DNA of 55,759 bases from an alpha proteobacterium AAP81b (GCA_001295935.1 LJHX01000093.1:1-55759); one strand, 5' to 3'; positions 27,381-36,609 are shown, counted from the first letter of the stretch. Made by a program: numbers and translations. Notes: generated by a model not told the origin, from the letters alone.

Positions 27381-28050
27381 CGCCGACCTTGGCAGGCAGC
27401 GGAAACAGCGTGACGAAGCGCGCCACCAGCGCCGCGTCGCCGGCGATATCGAGCCCGGCGAGCGGCTGGCCGGCATAGACGACCCCGGCGATCGCCGGCG
27501 CTGGCGCGGTGATGACCGCGTCCGTCCCGACCACATTGCCGCGTTCGGCCGCCAACGTGCCGGCGGCGATGGCGACGCGGTAGCTGCCTGCCCCGATGCG
27601 AAAGCCGATGGTGGCGCGCAGATCGCCGGCGCGCGCCGGATCGAACATGGTGCGGAAGGAGATCAGCAGCGACACTGCGCTCAACGGCAGGGTCGGATCG
27701 TGCCACGGCGAGCGCGTTGCCCAGCGCCCGAGCACCGCCAGGATCGGTTCGCATTCGGCGCCCCAGTCGGTCAGGGCATAGACCTGCACCGCCGCGGGTG
27801 GCGGCAGGCGCTGGCGGACGACGACCCCGATCGCCTCGAGTTCGCCGAGACGCTGGGTCAGCACATTGGCGCTGATGCCGGGCAGGTCGGCGCGCAGCTC
27901 GGCAAAGCGCCGCGGCCCCAGCAGCAATTCGCGCATCACCAGCAGCGCCCAGCGATCGCCAATCAGATCAAGGGCATGCGCCGTGCCGCACGCGTCGTCG
28001 TAGCGCCGCCGTCGGCTGGTCGCCGCTTCGGTTATCTTTTCTGACTTCAT
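27355..28050 (-). CDS. HxlR-family winged-helix transcriptional regulator
   Basis: 231 aa from ATG 28050. The N-terminal ~110 residues are the HxlR winged helix (CGTAHALDLIGDRWALLVMR, then LLLGPRRFAELRADLPGIS and NVLTQRLGELEAIGVV). The C-terminal ~110 residues are an additional domain beyond the usual ~110-aa HxlR protein, possibly a SCP2-like ligand domain. The conserved Cys20 lies where redox-sensing HxlR proteins have theirs. It is divergent from the VOC/DUF1428 pair across a 60-base spacer holding a palindrome, so it probably controls itself and those genes. Confidence 0.9.
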   Translation of the reverse strand: MKSEKITEAATSRRRRYDDACGTAHALDLIGDRWALLVMRELLLGPRRFAELRADLPGISANVLTQRLGELEAIGVVVRQRLPPPAAVQVYALTDWGAECEPILAVLGRWATRSPWHDPTLPLSAVSLLISFRTMFDPARAGDLRATIGFRIGAGSYRVAIAAGTLAAERGNVVGTDAVITAPAPAIAGVVYAGQPLAGLDIAGDAALVARFVTLFPLPAKVGVTVPAAAP

Positions 28051-28067
28051 GGTTGTCTTTGATAACC
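28051..28067. promoter_or_regulatory. Putative HxlR operator palindrome
   Basis: GGTTGTC-TTT-GATAACC, 7-base arms with one mismatch, begins right after the HxlR start codon and lies 43 bases before the VOC gene. A further GGTTATC half-site is at 28030-28036 inside the hxlR reading frame. Position and form fit an autoregulatory operator; binding is inferred. Confidence 0.6.
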
Positions 28068-28110
28068 ACGCCTGCCAGCCTGTGCAAAGCGATTCGACAG
28101 GAGAGCGACG

Positions 28111-28548
28111 ATGGACCGCATGATCTTCATCAACCTGCCGGTGACCGACCTCGAACGATCGATCGGCTTCTACGCCGCGATGGGGGCGGTCCAGGACCAT
28201 CAGTTCAGCAATCAGGTCGCCGCCAAGATGCGCTTCAGCGAGGCGATCCACGTCATGCTGCTGACGCATGAATTCTTCAGCACCTTCACCAGCCGCGCCA
28301 TCGCCGACGCCCAGGCGACGGCGCAGACGCTGCTTTGCCTGTCGGCCGAAAGCCGCGCCGACGTCGATGCGCTGGTCGCCGCCGCGGCGCCCGCCGGCGG
28401 CAGCCTCGACCCCTGCCCCGTCCAGGATAGGGATTTCATGTACGGCCGCAGCGTCGCCGACCCCGATGGCCATATCTGGGAAGTGATGTGGATGGATACC
28501 GCCGCGATGCCCGCCGACCTTGCCAACGCCGAACCCGTCACCGCCTGA
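28111..28548 (+). CDS. VOC-family (glyoxalase/bleomycin-resistance fold) protein
   Basis: 145 aa. The paired beta-alpha-beta-beta-beta modules of the vicinal-oxygen-chelate fold are visible: MIFINLPVTDLERSIGFYAA at the start and MYGRSVADPDGHIWEVMWMD near the end, where Asp-Pro-Asp-Gly-His and the later Glu match metal or substrate positions. GGAGAG precedes the ATG. Actual substrate unknown; relatives of this PhnB/YaeR-like type are often annotated as extradiol or glyoxalase-like proteins. First gene of a two-gene unit with DUF1428, 12 bases apart. Confidence 0.9.
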   Translation: MDRMIFINLPVTDLERSIGFYAAMGAVQDHQFSNQVAAKMRFSEAIHVMLLTHEFFSTFTSRAIADAQATAQTLLCLSAESRADVDALVAAAAPAGGSLDPCPVQDRDFMYGRSVADPDGHIWEVMWMDTAAMPADLANAEPVTA

Positions 28549-28560
28549 GGGAGCCGACCC

Positions 28561-28929
28561 ATGCCCTATATCGATGGCTTTGCCATTCCCGTGCCGCACG
28601 CCAACCGCGACGCCTATCTCGCCGCGGCGCGGGCCTTCGCCGATATCCTGCGCGAATATGGCGCCCTCCAGGTCGTCGAGACCTGGGGCGACGACATCAA
28701 GCCCGGCGACGTCACCGACTTCCGCCGCGCTGTGGCCGCCGCCGACGACGAGACGGTGGTCTTCTCCTGGATCGTCTGGCCGTCGCGCGCCGAGCGTGAC
28801 GCTGCCAATGCCCGGATCATGGCCGACCCGCGCATGGCCGAGATGGAAATGGCCTTCGATGGCAAGCGCCTGATCATGGGTGGCTTCGAGGTGATCTTCG
28901 AAGCCGGCGCCTGGCCGGCGGCGGCGTGA
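28561..28929 (+). CDS. DUF1428-family protein
   Basis: 122 aa. MPYIDGFAIPVPHANRDAYL is the hallmark start of DUF1428 (YbaA-like) proteins, and the family ending RLIMGGFEVIFEAG is present. Length is typical. The fold is a dimeric ferredoxin-like alpha+beta barrel. No activity is known. It has a GAGGGAG site and is coupled to the VOC gene, so both are probably under the divergent HxlR regulator. Confidence 0.93.
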   Translation: MPYIDGFAIPVPHANRDAYLAAARAFADILREYGALQVVETWGDDIKPGDVTDFRRAVAAADDETVVFSWIVWPSRAERDAANARIMADPRMAEMEMAFDGKRLIMGGFEVIFEAGAWPAAA

Positions 28930-28995
28930 CCCGAACGCGGCTTGCGGCGGGGTGGCCGGGTGATAGACAGGCGCGGTCGCGTGCTAGGAACCGCC

Positions 28996-30912
28996 ATGTC
29001 CCGTCTCATCACCCTGCTGCTCGCCGGTGCCCTGCCCGTCGGTGCCCTGCCCCTGTCGGCGCAAACCGTCGCGCCGCCGGCGGCAATCACCGCCGAGAAT
29101 ATCCCGGCGATCCCGGCGAGCCTTGCCGATGCCGTCCGCCCCTATCTCGAATATCGCACCGCCGCCTTCGAGGACTGGGACGCCAAGACCCGCGGCATCC
29201 TCGTCGCGACGCGCTTCGGCAATGCGGCGCAGCTGGCGCGCGTGGCGACTCCCGGCGGCGACCGCCGGCAGATCAGCTTCGAAAATGAACCGATCCCCGT
29301 CGCCGCGGCCGCCGACGATGGGACGATCGTCCTCGTCAAGGACGTCGGCGGCGCTGAGTTCTTCCAGCTCTACCGCCTCGACAAGGGCCGGCTGATCCTG
29401 CTCACCGACGGCAAGAGCCGCAACACCGGGCTGACCTGGTCGCCCGACGGCAAGCGCATCGGCTATGGCTCGACCCGCCGCAACGGCACCGACACCGACC
29501 TCTATGTCATGGACCCGCGCGATCCCGCCAGCGATCGCCGCGTCGCACAGCTGAGCGGCGGCGGCTGGGGCTTCGAGGCGTTCAGCGCCGATGGCGGCAA
29601 GGCGCTCGTCGTCCAGCGGCTGTCGGTCGAGCGTGCCGAGGTCCATGAACTCGATCTCGCGAGTGGCGCGCTGGTCAGGCTGACGTCGGGCAAGCCGGCG
29701 TCCTTTGCCAATGCCCGCTATGCCCCCGATGGCAGCATCCTCGTGCTGTCGGATGCCGGTGCCGATGTCATGCGCCTCGGCCGCCTCGATCGCCGCGGCG
29801 GCTTCACGCCGCTGTCAAAAGCCCCCGCCGCCTGGGAGGCCGAGGATTTCGCCATCGCCAGGGATGGCAGTTTCGTCGCCACCGTTTTCAACGAAGCCGG
29901 CGTCTCGAAGCTGCGCCTTGTCGGTCTCGACGGCACCGCCAAGGGCGAGCCAGCGCTGCCCGCCGGCGTCATCACCGGGCTGAAAATCGCCCCCTGGGGC
30001 GCGATCGGCTTCAGCCTCGCCAGCGCGACTTCGCCCGCCGACGCGTGGAGCGTCGATCCCGCGACGCTCCAGGCGACGCGCTGGACCTTCTCCGAAACCG
30101 GCGGCCTCGACGCCGCCGCCAATCGCGAGCCCGAACTCGTCAAGGTCAGGAGCTTCGACGGCGTCGAGGTGTCGGGCTTTCTCTACACGCCCGACCCGGC
30201 GCGCTTTCCCGGCAAGCGGCCGCTGATCGTCGACATCCATGGCGGCCCCGAAGGCCAGACCCGCCCCGGCTTCCTCGGCCGCGCCAATTATCTCGTCAAC
30301 GAGCTCGGGCTGGCGGTTTTCTACCCCAATGTCCGCGGTTCGACGGGCTATGGCCGCCGCTTCGTCGGCCTCGACAATGGCCCCTGGCAGCGCGAGAACA
30401 CGGTGAAGGACATCGGCGCCTTCCTCGATGCCCTCACCGCCCGCCCCGATATCGACCCGGCCCGCGTCGCCGAAACCGGCGCCAGCTATGGCGGCTATAT
30501 GTGCAACGCCGTCGCCATCGCCTATGGCGCGCGGCTGAAGAGCGCGCTCTGCCTGCGCGCCATTTCGAACTTCGTGACGCTACTTGAGAATACCGAAAGC
30601 TATCGCCGCGACCTGCGCCGCGTCGAATATGGCGACGAGCGCGACCCGAAAGCCCGCGCCAAGCTGACCGAGATCTCGCCGCTGACCCGCGCCGGCGAAA
30701 TCCGCCTCCCGATGATGCTGGTCACCGGCAGCAACGACCCGCGGGTGAAACCCTCCGAAAGCTATCAGATGGCGGCGGCGGTGCGGAAGAACGGCGTGCC
30801 GGTCTGGCACCTGATCGCCGCCAACGAAGGCCATGGCTATCAGAAGAAGGAGAATCTCGACTTCCAGTTCCTGGCAACGGTGACCTTCTGGCAGACGACG
30901 CTGCTCAAATAG
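28996..30912 (+). CDS. S9-family prolyl oligopeptidase-type serine peptidase (exported)
   Basis: 638 aa from ATG 28996, with AGGA seven bases upstream. Signal peptide MSRLITLLLAGALPVGALPLS, then a beta-propeller with WSPDGKRIGYGS-type repeats, and a C-terminal alpha/beta hydrolase. Catalytic triad: Ser497 in GASYGGY, Asp581 in TGSNDPRVKP and His613 in NEGHGYQ. It should cleave peptides in the periplasm, by analogy with acylaminoacyl- and dipeptidyl-peptidases. It follows DUF1428 by 66 bases with its own ribosome site; joint transcription is possible but not required. Confidence 0.93.
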   Translation: MSRLITLLLAGALPVGALPLSAQTVAPPAAITAENIPAIPASLADAVRPYLEYRTAAFEDWDAKTRGILVATRFGNAAQLARVATPGGDRRQISFENEPIPVAAAADDGTIVLVKDVGGAEFFQLYRLDKGRLILLTDGKSRNTGLTWSPDGKRIGYGSTRRNGTDTDLYVMDPRDPASDRRVAQLSGGGWGFEAFSADGGKALVVQRLSVERAEVHELDLASGALVRLTSGKPASFANARYAPDGSILVLSDAGADVMRLGRLDRRGGFTPLSKAPAAWEAEDFAIARDGSFVATVFNEAGVSKLRLVGLDGTAKGEPALPAGVITGLKIAPWGAIGFSLASATSPADAWSVDPATLQATRWTFSETGGLDAAANREPELVKVRSFDGVEVSGFLYTPDPARFPGKRPLIVDIHGGPEGQTRPGFLGRANYLVNELGLAVFYPNVRGSTGYGRRFVGLDNGPWQRENTVKDIGAFLDALTARPDIDPARVAETGASYGGYMCNAVAIAYGARLKSALCLRAISNFVTLLENTESYRRDLRRVEYGDERDPKARAKLTEISPLTRAGEIRLPMMLVTGSNDPRVKPSESYQMAAAVRKNGVPVWHLIAANEGHGYQKKENLDFQFLATVTFWQTTLLK

Positions 30913-30994
30913 TCGCGGCGCCGGTTTCGCCAGACCGAGCAACCCATCGTCCCCTGCCTCGTTGGCCTGTCTCGAAGCAGGACGAGGACAGCAA

Positions 30995-31984
30995 ATGAGC
31001 GAGCAGAATTTCCCGGTCACGCGGCGCGGTGTCGTCGGCGGCGCCGCGCTGGCGATGGCCGCCCCCACGGCGGCGGCACCGCGAGGCAGCGGCGGCGCCG
31101 CAGCACCGATGACCGACCCGACCGCAAAATACCCGAAGCCGCCCTTCGACAGGCAGGAGCAGGCATGGCCGGGCCTCGCCCGCGACATGCGACCCCGGCC
31201 CGATCACGGCGAAACCAGCTACAAGGGCTCGGGGCGCCTCGCCGGCCGCAAGGCGCTGATCACCGGCGGCGATTCAGGCATGGGTCGCGCCGCCGCCATC
31301 GCCTTCGCCCGCGAAGGCGCCGATGTCGTCATCAACTATCTGCCGGCCGAGCAGCCCGACGCCGACGAGGTTCTCGACCTCATCCGCAAGGCCGGGCGCA
31401 AGGGCGTCGGTATCGCCGGCGACCTGCGCGACGCCGCCTTCTGCCGCCGCCTCGTCGAGCGCAGCGTCGCCGACCTCGGCGGGCTCGACATTCTCGTCAA
31501 CAACGCCGCCCGCCAACAGACCAAGCCGACCCTCGCCGAGATCGGCGACGAGGATTTCGACGCGACGATGAAGACCAACATCTACGCGCCCTTCTGGCTG
31601 ACGCGCGCCGCGCTGCCGCACCTGAAGCCGGGCAGCGCGATCATCATCACGACGTCGGAACAGGCCTATGATCCGTCGATGGACCTTGTCGATTATGCGA
31701 TGACCAAGGCGGCCAACATGAACTTCGCCAAGTCGCTGGCCAAGCAGCTCGGGCCGCAGGGCATCCGCGTCAACGGCGTCGCGCCGGGGCCGATCTGGAC
31801 GCCGCTGCAGGTTTCGGGCGGCGCGACGATGGCAAAGCTCGAACAATTCGGCGGGCAGACCCCGCTCGGCCGCCCCGGCCAGCCGGTCGAGCTGGCGTCG
31901 ATCTATGTCCAGCTCGCCGCCGGCGAGGCGAGCTATACCACCGGGCACATCTATGGCGCCGCCGGCGGCAGCGGCAATCCGTAA
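30995..31984 (+). CDS. SDR-family oxidoreductase with a Tat-type N-terminus
   Basis: 329 aa from ATG 30995, with GAGGA upstream. Arg10-Arg11 in VTRRGVVGGAALAMAAPTAA resembles a twin-arginine export signal. Then come a YPKPPF.. linker and an SDR core: NAD(P) motif GGDSGMG, NNAA, and the catalytic Tyr234/Lys238 in DYAMTKAAN with Ser in TTSEQAY. This is the YghA-like branch, some members of which do carry Tat signals. A folded, cofactor-loaded enzyme could therefore act in the periplasm. The substrate is unknown. Confidence 0.88.
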   Translation: MSEQNFPVTRRGVVGGAALAMAAPTAAAPRGSGGAAAPMTDPTAKYPKPPFDRQEQAWPGLARDMRPRPDHGETSYKGSGRLAGRKALITGGDSGMGRAAAIAFAREGADVVINYLPAEQPDADEVLDLIRKAGRKGVGIAGDLRDAAFCRRLVERSVADLGGLDILVNNAARQQTKPTLAEIGDEDFDATMKTNIYAPFWLTRAALPHLKPGSAIIITTSEQAYDPSMDLVDYAMTKAANMNFAKSLAKQLGPQGIRVNGVAPGPIWTPLQVSGGATMAKLEQFGGQTPLGRPGQPVELASIYVQLAAGEASYTTGHIYGAAGGSGNP

Positions 31985-31998
31985 GGCGCCGCCGGCTC

Positions 31999-32036
31999 GG
32001 AAGTTTACCAAATTGACCGTTTCGGACGGTTTTCGC
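31999..32036. repeat. 38-base dispersed repeat, copy 2
   Basis: Exact inverted copy of 23541-23578, starting 15 bases after the SDR stop codon. The rest of 31985-32205 shows no gene or clear terminator. Confidence 0.85.
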
Positions 32037-32205
32037 CGCGGCGGCGCTCGTTACAGGGCGCTCCCGTGGCGACGACCTGGCTCACCCGCGACGACCCTGC
32101 CTCACAATGTCAAAGAGCGGAAATACCCGCGACGTCTACCCGAAACAGGCAGTGTAGGACAGGCTTGTCCTCGGGTCGGCCGGGCGTCGACCCGGATGTC
32201 GCGGG

Positions 32206-32844
32206 TCAGACGAGCACCCGCTCGGGCGCCGGCACGGCGTCGAGCGGCGTGTCGCGGTCGATCTCCATCACCGGCTTGATGAGGCCGTCGCGCAGGTCAT
32301 AGACCCAGCCATGGAGCCGCACATCGCGCCCGGCGGCCATGGCGGCGCGCACGGTCGGCGTTTGCGCCAGATGCACCAGCTGGTCGCGAACATTGCACTC
32401 GACGAGGCGGTTGGTGCGGGCTTCCTCGTCCGGCAGCGCGTCGATCTCATCGGCATGGGCGTCATAAACGTCACGGGCATGCGCCAGCCACGCGCCGACG
32501 GGTCCCGGCGGTGGCCCGGCGAGCGCCGCCTTGATACCGCCGCAACCATAATGACCGCAGACGACAAGTCGATCGATGCCGAGCGTGCCGACAGCGAAAT
32601 CGAGGACCGCCATCAGATTGGCGTCGTCGTGCTGGACGAGATTGGCGATGTTGCGATGGACGAACAGCCCGCCCGGCTGCGCCTGGGTGAACTGGTCGGG
32701 CGCCACCCGGCTGTCCGAACAGCCGATCCACAGGAAGACCGGCTGCTGGCCATCGACGTGGCGGACGAAGACCTGCGGATCCTCGGCGAGCTGTTCGGCC
32801 GCCCAGGCGCGATTGTGGAGGAGCAGCTGATCGATTTCCTGCAT
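32206..32844 (-). CDS. Beta-class carbonic anhydrase
   Basis: 212 aa. Zinc ligands Cys42, His98 and Cys101 lie in GCSDSR and CGHYGCGG, with the Asp44-Arg46 catalytic dyad; the length is normal for the Can/CynT type. It interconverts CO2 and bicarbonate in the cytoplasm. The ribosome site GAGGA is fused to the stop of the preceding SulP gene (TGAGGA), 10 bases upstream, so the two are translationally linked. The partner transporter suggests the pair manages bicarbonate uptake or pH. Confidence 0.95.
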   Translation of the reverse strand: MQEIDQLLLHNRAWAAEQLAEDPQVFVRHVDGQQPVFLWIGCSDSRVAPDQFTQAQPGGLFVHRNIANLVQHDDANLMAVLDFAVGTLGIDRLVVCGHYGCGGIKAALAGPPPGPVGAWLAHARDVYDAHADEIDALPDEEARTNRLVECNVRDQLVHLAQTPTVRAAMAAGRDVRLHGWVYDLRDGLIKPVMEIDRDTPLDAVPAPERVLV

Positions 32845-32854
32845 GGCCGGTTCC

Positions 32855-34432
32855 TCAGGTAGCGCGCGCGCGCGTCAGGGGCGCGCGGATCAGCGGCGCG
32901 GCACGGCCGCGCGGATCGCCCTTGACGACGACCCGCAGCCGACGGAACGCCGCCGCCTTGATGAAGGCATTGATGATGTCGATGTTGTCGAGATCGACAT
33001 AATTGGTCGCCGACAGGTCGAGCAGCACGGTCTTGCCGTCGGGAACGCGCGCCAGCGCCTGCTGCAATTGCACCTTGTGGACGAAATAGAGGTTGCGCCG
33101 CGCCCGCACCATCACCGCCTCGTCGGTTTCGACATAGGTAATGGCGTTTTCAATATTGCGGCGGATGACAAAGGCGATGCCGATGGCGAGGCCGACGCAG
33201 ATGCCGATCAGCAGGTCGGTCAACAGGATCGCCACGACCGTCGCGACGAAGGGAATGAACTGCGTCCAGCCCTGCTTCCAGCGCTCGACGAACAGCGCCG
33301 GCTTGGCGAGCTTGTAGCCGGTGGCGATCAGCACCGCCGCCAGCGCCGACAGCGGGATGAGGTTGAGGATAGCGGGAATCAGCGCGACGCTGAGCAGCAG
33401 CCAGAAACCATGCAGCACCGCCGACAGCTTCGACGTCGCGCCGGCGTCGACATTGGCCGAGGAGCGGACAATCACCGAGGTCACCGGCAGCCCGCCGATC
33501 AGCCCCGAGGCAAGATTGCCAACGCCCTGCGCCAGCAGCTCGCGGTTCTTGTCGGTAACGCGCCGCTCGGGGTCGATCTCGTCGACCGCCTTGACACTGA
33601 GCAGCGATTCGAGGCTGGCGACGATCGCCAGCGTGATCGCCGTCACCCACATCGCGCCATCGGTGATCGCGCCGAAATCGGGCAGCCGCAGCAGCTTGAC
33701 GAGGCCCTCGGCCGAACCGGCGATCGGCACCTGGACGAGGTGGCTCGGCGCGATGACCAGGCCCGGCGCGACGCCGGCGAACAGCGCATTGGCGGCAACC
33801 CCGAAGACGACGACGACGAGCGGTCCGGGCAGCAGCTTCAAGGGGCCCTGCTTGGGCTTGGCCTTGTCCCACCAGAACAGGAAGACGAGGCTGATTGCCG
33901 CGACCAACAGTGCGCCCAATTGCAGATTGTCGCCGACCATGGTGGCGAGCGTGGTGAAGGTGTTGCCGCCGCCCGGCTGGACAAAGCTGAAATCGCCTTC
34001 GGGGTCGCCGTCATAGCCGACGGCATGCGGCAGCTGCTTGAGGATCAACAGCAGCCCGATCGCTGCCAGCATGCCGGTGATCACCGCCGACGGCACGAAT
34101 TCGGCGAGAACGCCCGCCCGGCTGACCGACAGCAGGATCTGGATAACCCCGGCGAGGCAGACGGCGAGGAGGAAGATCTCGAAGCTCGGCAGGCGCTCGA
34201 TCGCGGCGAAAACGATCGCCGACAGGCCGGCGGCCGGCCCCGATACCGACAGCGGCGAGCGGCTGAGCGCGCCGACGATAACGCCGCCGACAACGCCGGC
34301 GATCAGCCCCGAGAACAGCGGCGCCCCCGACGCCAGCGCGATGCCGAGGCACAGCGGCAGCGCCACCAGCGCCACGACGATCGATGCCGGCACATCGGCG
34401 CGCCAATCCATTCCCGGTCTGTCGAGTGCCAC
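32855..34432 (-). CDS. SulP-family anion transporter (probable bicarbonate transporter)
   Basis: About 525 aa from a GTG at 34432 with AAGG six bases upstream; ATG 34411 is an alternative that gives the usual MDWRADVPAS start. Some 10-14 membrane segments (VVALVALPLCLGIALASGAP, GLIAGVVGGVIVGALS) are followed by a C-terminal STAS domain (VLLDLSATNYVDLDNIDIIN). It is coupled to a carbonic anhydrase gene. SulP proteins linked to carbonic anhydrase are thought to carry bicarbonate with sodium, so I favour that over sulfate. Confidence 0.92.
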   Translation of the reverse strand: MALDRPGMDWRADVPASIVVALVALPLCLGIALASGAPLFSGLIAGVVGGVIVGALSRSPLSVSGPAAGLSAIVFAAIERLPSFEIFLLAVCLAGVIQILLSVSRAGVLAEFVPSAVITGMLAAIGLLLILKQLPHAVGYDGDPEGDFSFVQPGGGNTFTTLATMVGDNLQLGALLVAAISLVFLFWWDKAKPKQGPLKLLPGPLVVVVFGVAANALFAGVAPGLVIAPSHLVQVPIAGSAEGLVKLLRLPDFGAITDGAMWVTAITLAIVASLESLLSVKAVDEIDPERRVTDKNRELLAQGVGNLASGLIGGLPVTSVIVRSSANVDAGATSKLSAVLHGFWLLLSVALIPAILNLIPLSALAAVLIATGYKLAKPALFVERWKQGWTQFIPFVATVVAILLTDLLIGICVGLAIGIAFVIRRNIENAITYVETDEAVMVRARRNLYFVHKVQLQQALARVPDGKTVLLDLSATNYVDLDNIDIINAFIKAAAFRRLRVVVKGDPRGRAAPLIRAPLTRARAT

Positions 34433-34514
34433 GGCCAACCTTACGTGATTGTCAGAATTCAAGCTTTGCCACAACGCGGCGGCGTTGCAAACGCTGCGTC
34501 GGCGCTGCCGCCGG

Positions 34515-35354
34515 CTAGCGCGTCCGCTCGGGCACCGGCGCTGCCGCGAAGGGCGCGATCATCTGGCCGACAATCGTCGTCGGCACCGGATCGGGGATGC
34601 CATAGTCGGCGGGGAACTGCTTCGGCAGGTAGAGCGTGCCGAACATCGCGTCGATCCACGGGAAGGTCGCGGCGTAGTTGCGGTTGATGTGATCGTGCTT
34701 GCTGTGATGCCAATGGTGGAACGCCGGCGTCGCCACCAGCCATTCGAGCACACCGAAGCGCCAGCGGACATTGGCATGGACAAAAAAGCTGGCGAGCGTG
34801 CCGACAATGGCGATGATGGCGGGAACGATGGGCCCGGCGCCGGCGGTGCTGCCCAGCCCGAGGATATAGACCGGCACCAGCCCGCACATCCGAACCCAAA
34901 TGATGTCGAGCGGATGGGCGCGGCCATTGACGAGATAATCGATATGTTCGGCGCTATGGTGCAGGGCATGGAAGCGCCAGAGCAGCGGCCATTCATGGCT
35001 GAGGCGATGGCCCCAGTAAGAGCCGATGTCGGCGACCACCAGCCCAGCGACGATCGCCGCCCAGACCGGAAGCTGGTGGACCCAGGCGTGCAGGCCGGCC
35101 GGGACGATCAGCGCGACGAGCTTGGCGACCAGCGCCAGTGGCAGCGCCAGCAACGCCGCCGGGACGAGGCTGGTGAAGAAATAATAGAAGAGATCGTTGC
35201 CGATCTGCGGTCGCACCCATTTGGCCGGGGTGCGGGCATACAGCCGTTCGAGCGGGACGAAGATAATGCTCAGGACGACGAGCCAGACCGACAGCCGCGC
35301 GACGGAAATGACAAAACCCTGCAGCGACCCTGGAAGGCTGGCCAACGCGTCCAC
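34515..35354 (-). CDS. Sterol desaturase/fatty acid hydroxylase-family membrane enzyme
   Basis: 279 aa from a GTG at 35354. Four or five membrane segments and the complete di-iron histidine set: HRLSHE, HALHHS and HHWHHSKHD. These ligands define the family that hydroxylates or desaturates lipids with O2 at the inner membrane. Carotenoid, hopanoid or fatty acyl lipids are possible substrates in sphingomonads. It ends 82 bases upstream of the SulP gene on the same strand, but the spacer holds no clear link. No partner reductase is adjacent. Confidence 0.92.
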   Translation of the reverse strand: MDALASLPGSLQGFVISVARLSVWLVVLSIIFVPLERLYARTPAKWVRPQIGNDLFYYFFTSLVPAALLALPLALVAKLVALIVPAGLHAWVHQLPVWAAIVAGLVVADIGSYWGHRLSHEWPLLWRFHALHHSAEHIDYLVNGRAHPLDIIWVRMCGLVPVYILGLGSTAGAGPIVPAIIAIVGTLASFFVHANVRWRFGVLEWLVATPAFHHWHHSKHDHINRNYAATFPWIDAMFGTLYLPKQFPADYGIPDPVPTTIVGQMIAPFAAAPVPERTR

Positions 35355-35360
35355 CGCTGA

Positions 35361-35842
35361 ATCCCCCTCTTCAGATACCGGCGAATCCGGACCCGAATTT
35401 GGTCCCTAACCGCAACGAGCCGTCGCCGGCAACCACCGCCTTGCCGCGGCGGCAAGGCGCCGCAGCCGTCAGCCGCAACCCGAACCCTGCGCTGGGTCGC
35501 GTCGTCCGGGTGGTCCCGCCGCGATGCGCGACCGCTGGCGCACTCTGCGGCAGCGTCGCCGATCAGGTCGCCGGCGAGCGCGGCCGATCGCCGTTCGCGA
35601 TGGCGATGAGGGCGCTCCGCATTGACGAAGTGTAAAGCCAGCCGACACTTTGACGGCGAAGACCATTAACGCTGCCAGGGCGGAGCAGCTTTGGATTTCC
35701 TGAATATCCTTGTTTATCATGATTTTGTGTTATCTTTGCGCGGTTAACTATTTTGGCGCGGTCTTTGCACCGAACGCGTATGTTCGCGCTGATCGACGAG
35801 CGGGAGCGTAACGACAAGCACGTCGCAGAAAAAGGGACAAGA
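35361..35842. other. 482-base spacer between divergent desaturase and PEP-CTERM genes
   Basis: No gene seen. CGCCTTGCCG-CGG-CGGCAAGGCG forms a hairpin around 35439-35461. The part from about 35690 to 35760 is much richer in A and T than its surroundings (TTGTTTATCATGATTTTGTG), the likely promoter region of the PEP-CTERM gene. I could not fix a -35/-10 pair with confidence. Confidence 0.6.
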
Positions 35843-36601
35843 ATGACCATCAAAACCCTCCTCCTCGGCCTTGCGGCATCCGCCGCTTTCGCCGGCAACG
35901 CGCAGGCGGCCACCAACCTTGTCGTCAATGGCGGCTTCGAAACCTGGGGCCTCGGCGCCAATTCGGACGAATTCTCCACGCAATATGGCCCCGGCAACGG
36001 CCAGCTGCAGGGCTGGACCACGGACGGCCTGGCCTTCGTTTTCGTGCCCGGCGATATCGACGCCGTCGGTCGTTACGGCGGCTTTTCGCTTTATCGCCCC
36101 GAAAACGGTACCAACAACGGCCTCACGGTCAGCGGCCAGGGCGGCAATTTCATCGCCTCGGATGCCGATCGTGGCTTCGGCGCCCCGATCACCCAGCTGA
36201 TCTCCGGCCTGACCGTCGGCCGCGAGTACAATGTGTCGTTCGAATGGGCTGCCGCGCAGCAGACCAATTTCTTCGGCGATACCTTTGAATCCTGGCAGGT
36301 CAGCCTGCTCGATTCGGGCAACAACGTCACCGCCGACTACTCGACCGGCTTTGTCAACAACCCGGAAGCCGGCTTCCAGCCCTGGCGTGCGGCGAGCTTC
36401 CGCTTCACCGCGACCGAAGCGGCGCAGACCCTGCGCTTCTGGGCCGATGGCGGCCCCGGCGGCCTTCCGCCGTTCTCGCTGCTCGACAATGTCTCGGTGA
36501 CCGATGTTCCCGAGCCGTCGAGCTGGGTCATGCTGATCGCCGGCTTCGGCCTCGTCGGTGCCGCGGCGCGTCGCCGCCGCCCCGCGACGATCGCCGCGTA
36601 A
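35843..36601 (+). CDS. PEPxxWA-CTERM sorted exported protein
   Basis: 252 aa from ATG 35843. Signal peptide LLLGLAASAAFAGNAQA, a beta-rich DUF642-like or carbohydrate-binding-like body (NLVVNGGFETWG at the mature N-terminus is typical), and the C-terminal sorting signal VPEPSSWVMLIAGFGLVGAA followed by RRRR. The Trp and the MLIAGFG core mark the alphaproteobacterial PEPxxWA version, which is processed by an exosortase encoded elsewhere. Probably an extracellular or surface protein tied to exopolysaccharide. It carries its own AT-rich promoter region and a strong hairpin after the stop, so it is monocistronic. Confidence 0.92.
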   Translation: MTIKTLLLGLAASAAFAGNAQAATNLVVNGGFETWGLGANSDEFSTQYGPGNGQLQGWTTDGLAFVFVPGDIDAVGRYGGFSLYRPENGTNNGLTVSGQGGNFIASDADRGFGAPITQLISGLTVGREYNVSFEWAAAQQTNFFGDTFESWQVSLLDSGNNVTADYSTGFVNNPEAGFQPWRAASFRFTATEAAQTLRFWADGGPGGLPPFSLLDNVSVTDVPEPSSWVMLIAGFGLVGAAARRRRPATIAA

Positions 36602-36609
36602 CCTTCGAA

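Noticed and set aside
31905-32279. 124-codon plus-strand frame after the Tat-SDR
   Set aside because: It starts inside the SDR in another frame and continues through the 38-base repeat; the translation is repeat-derived.
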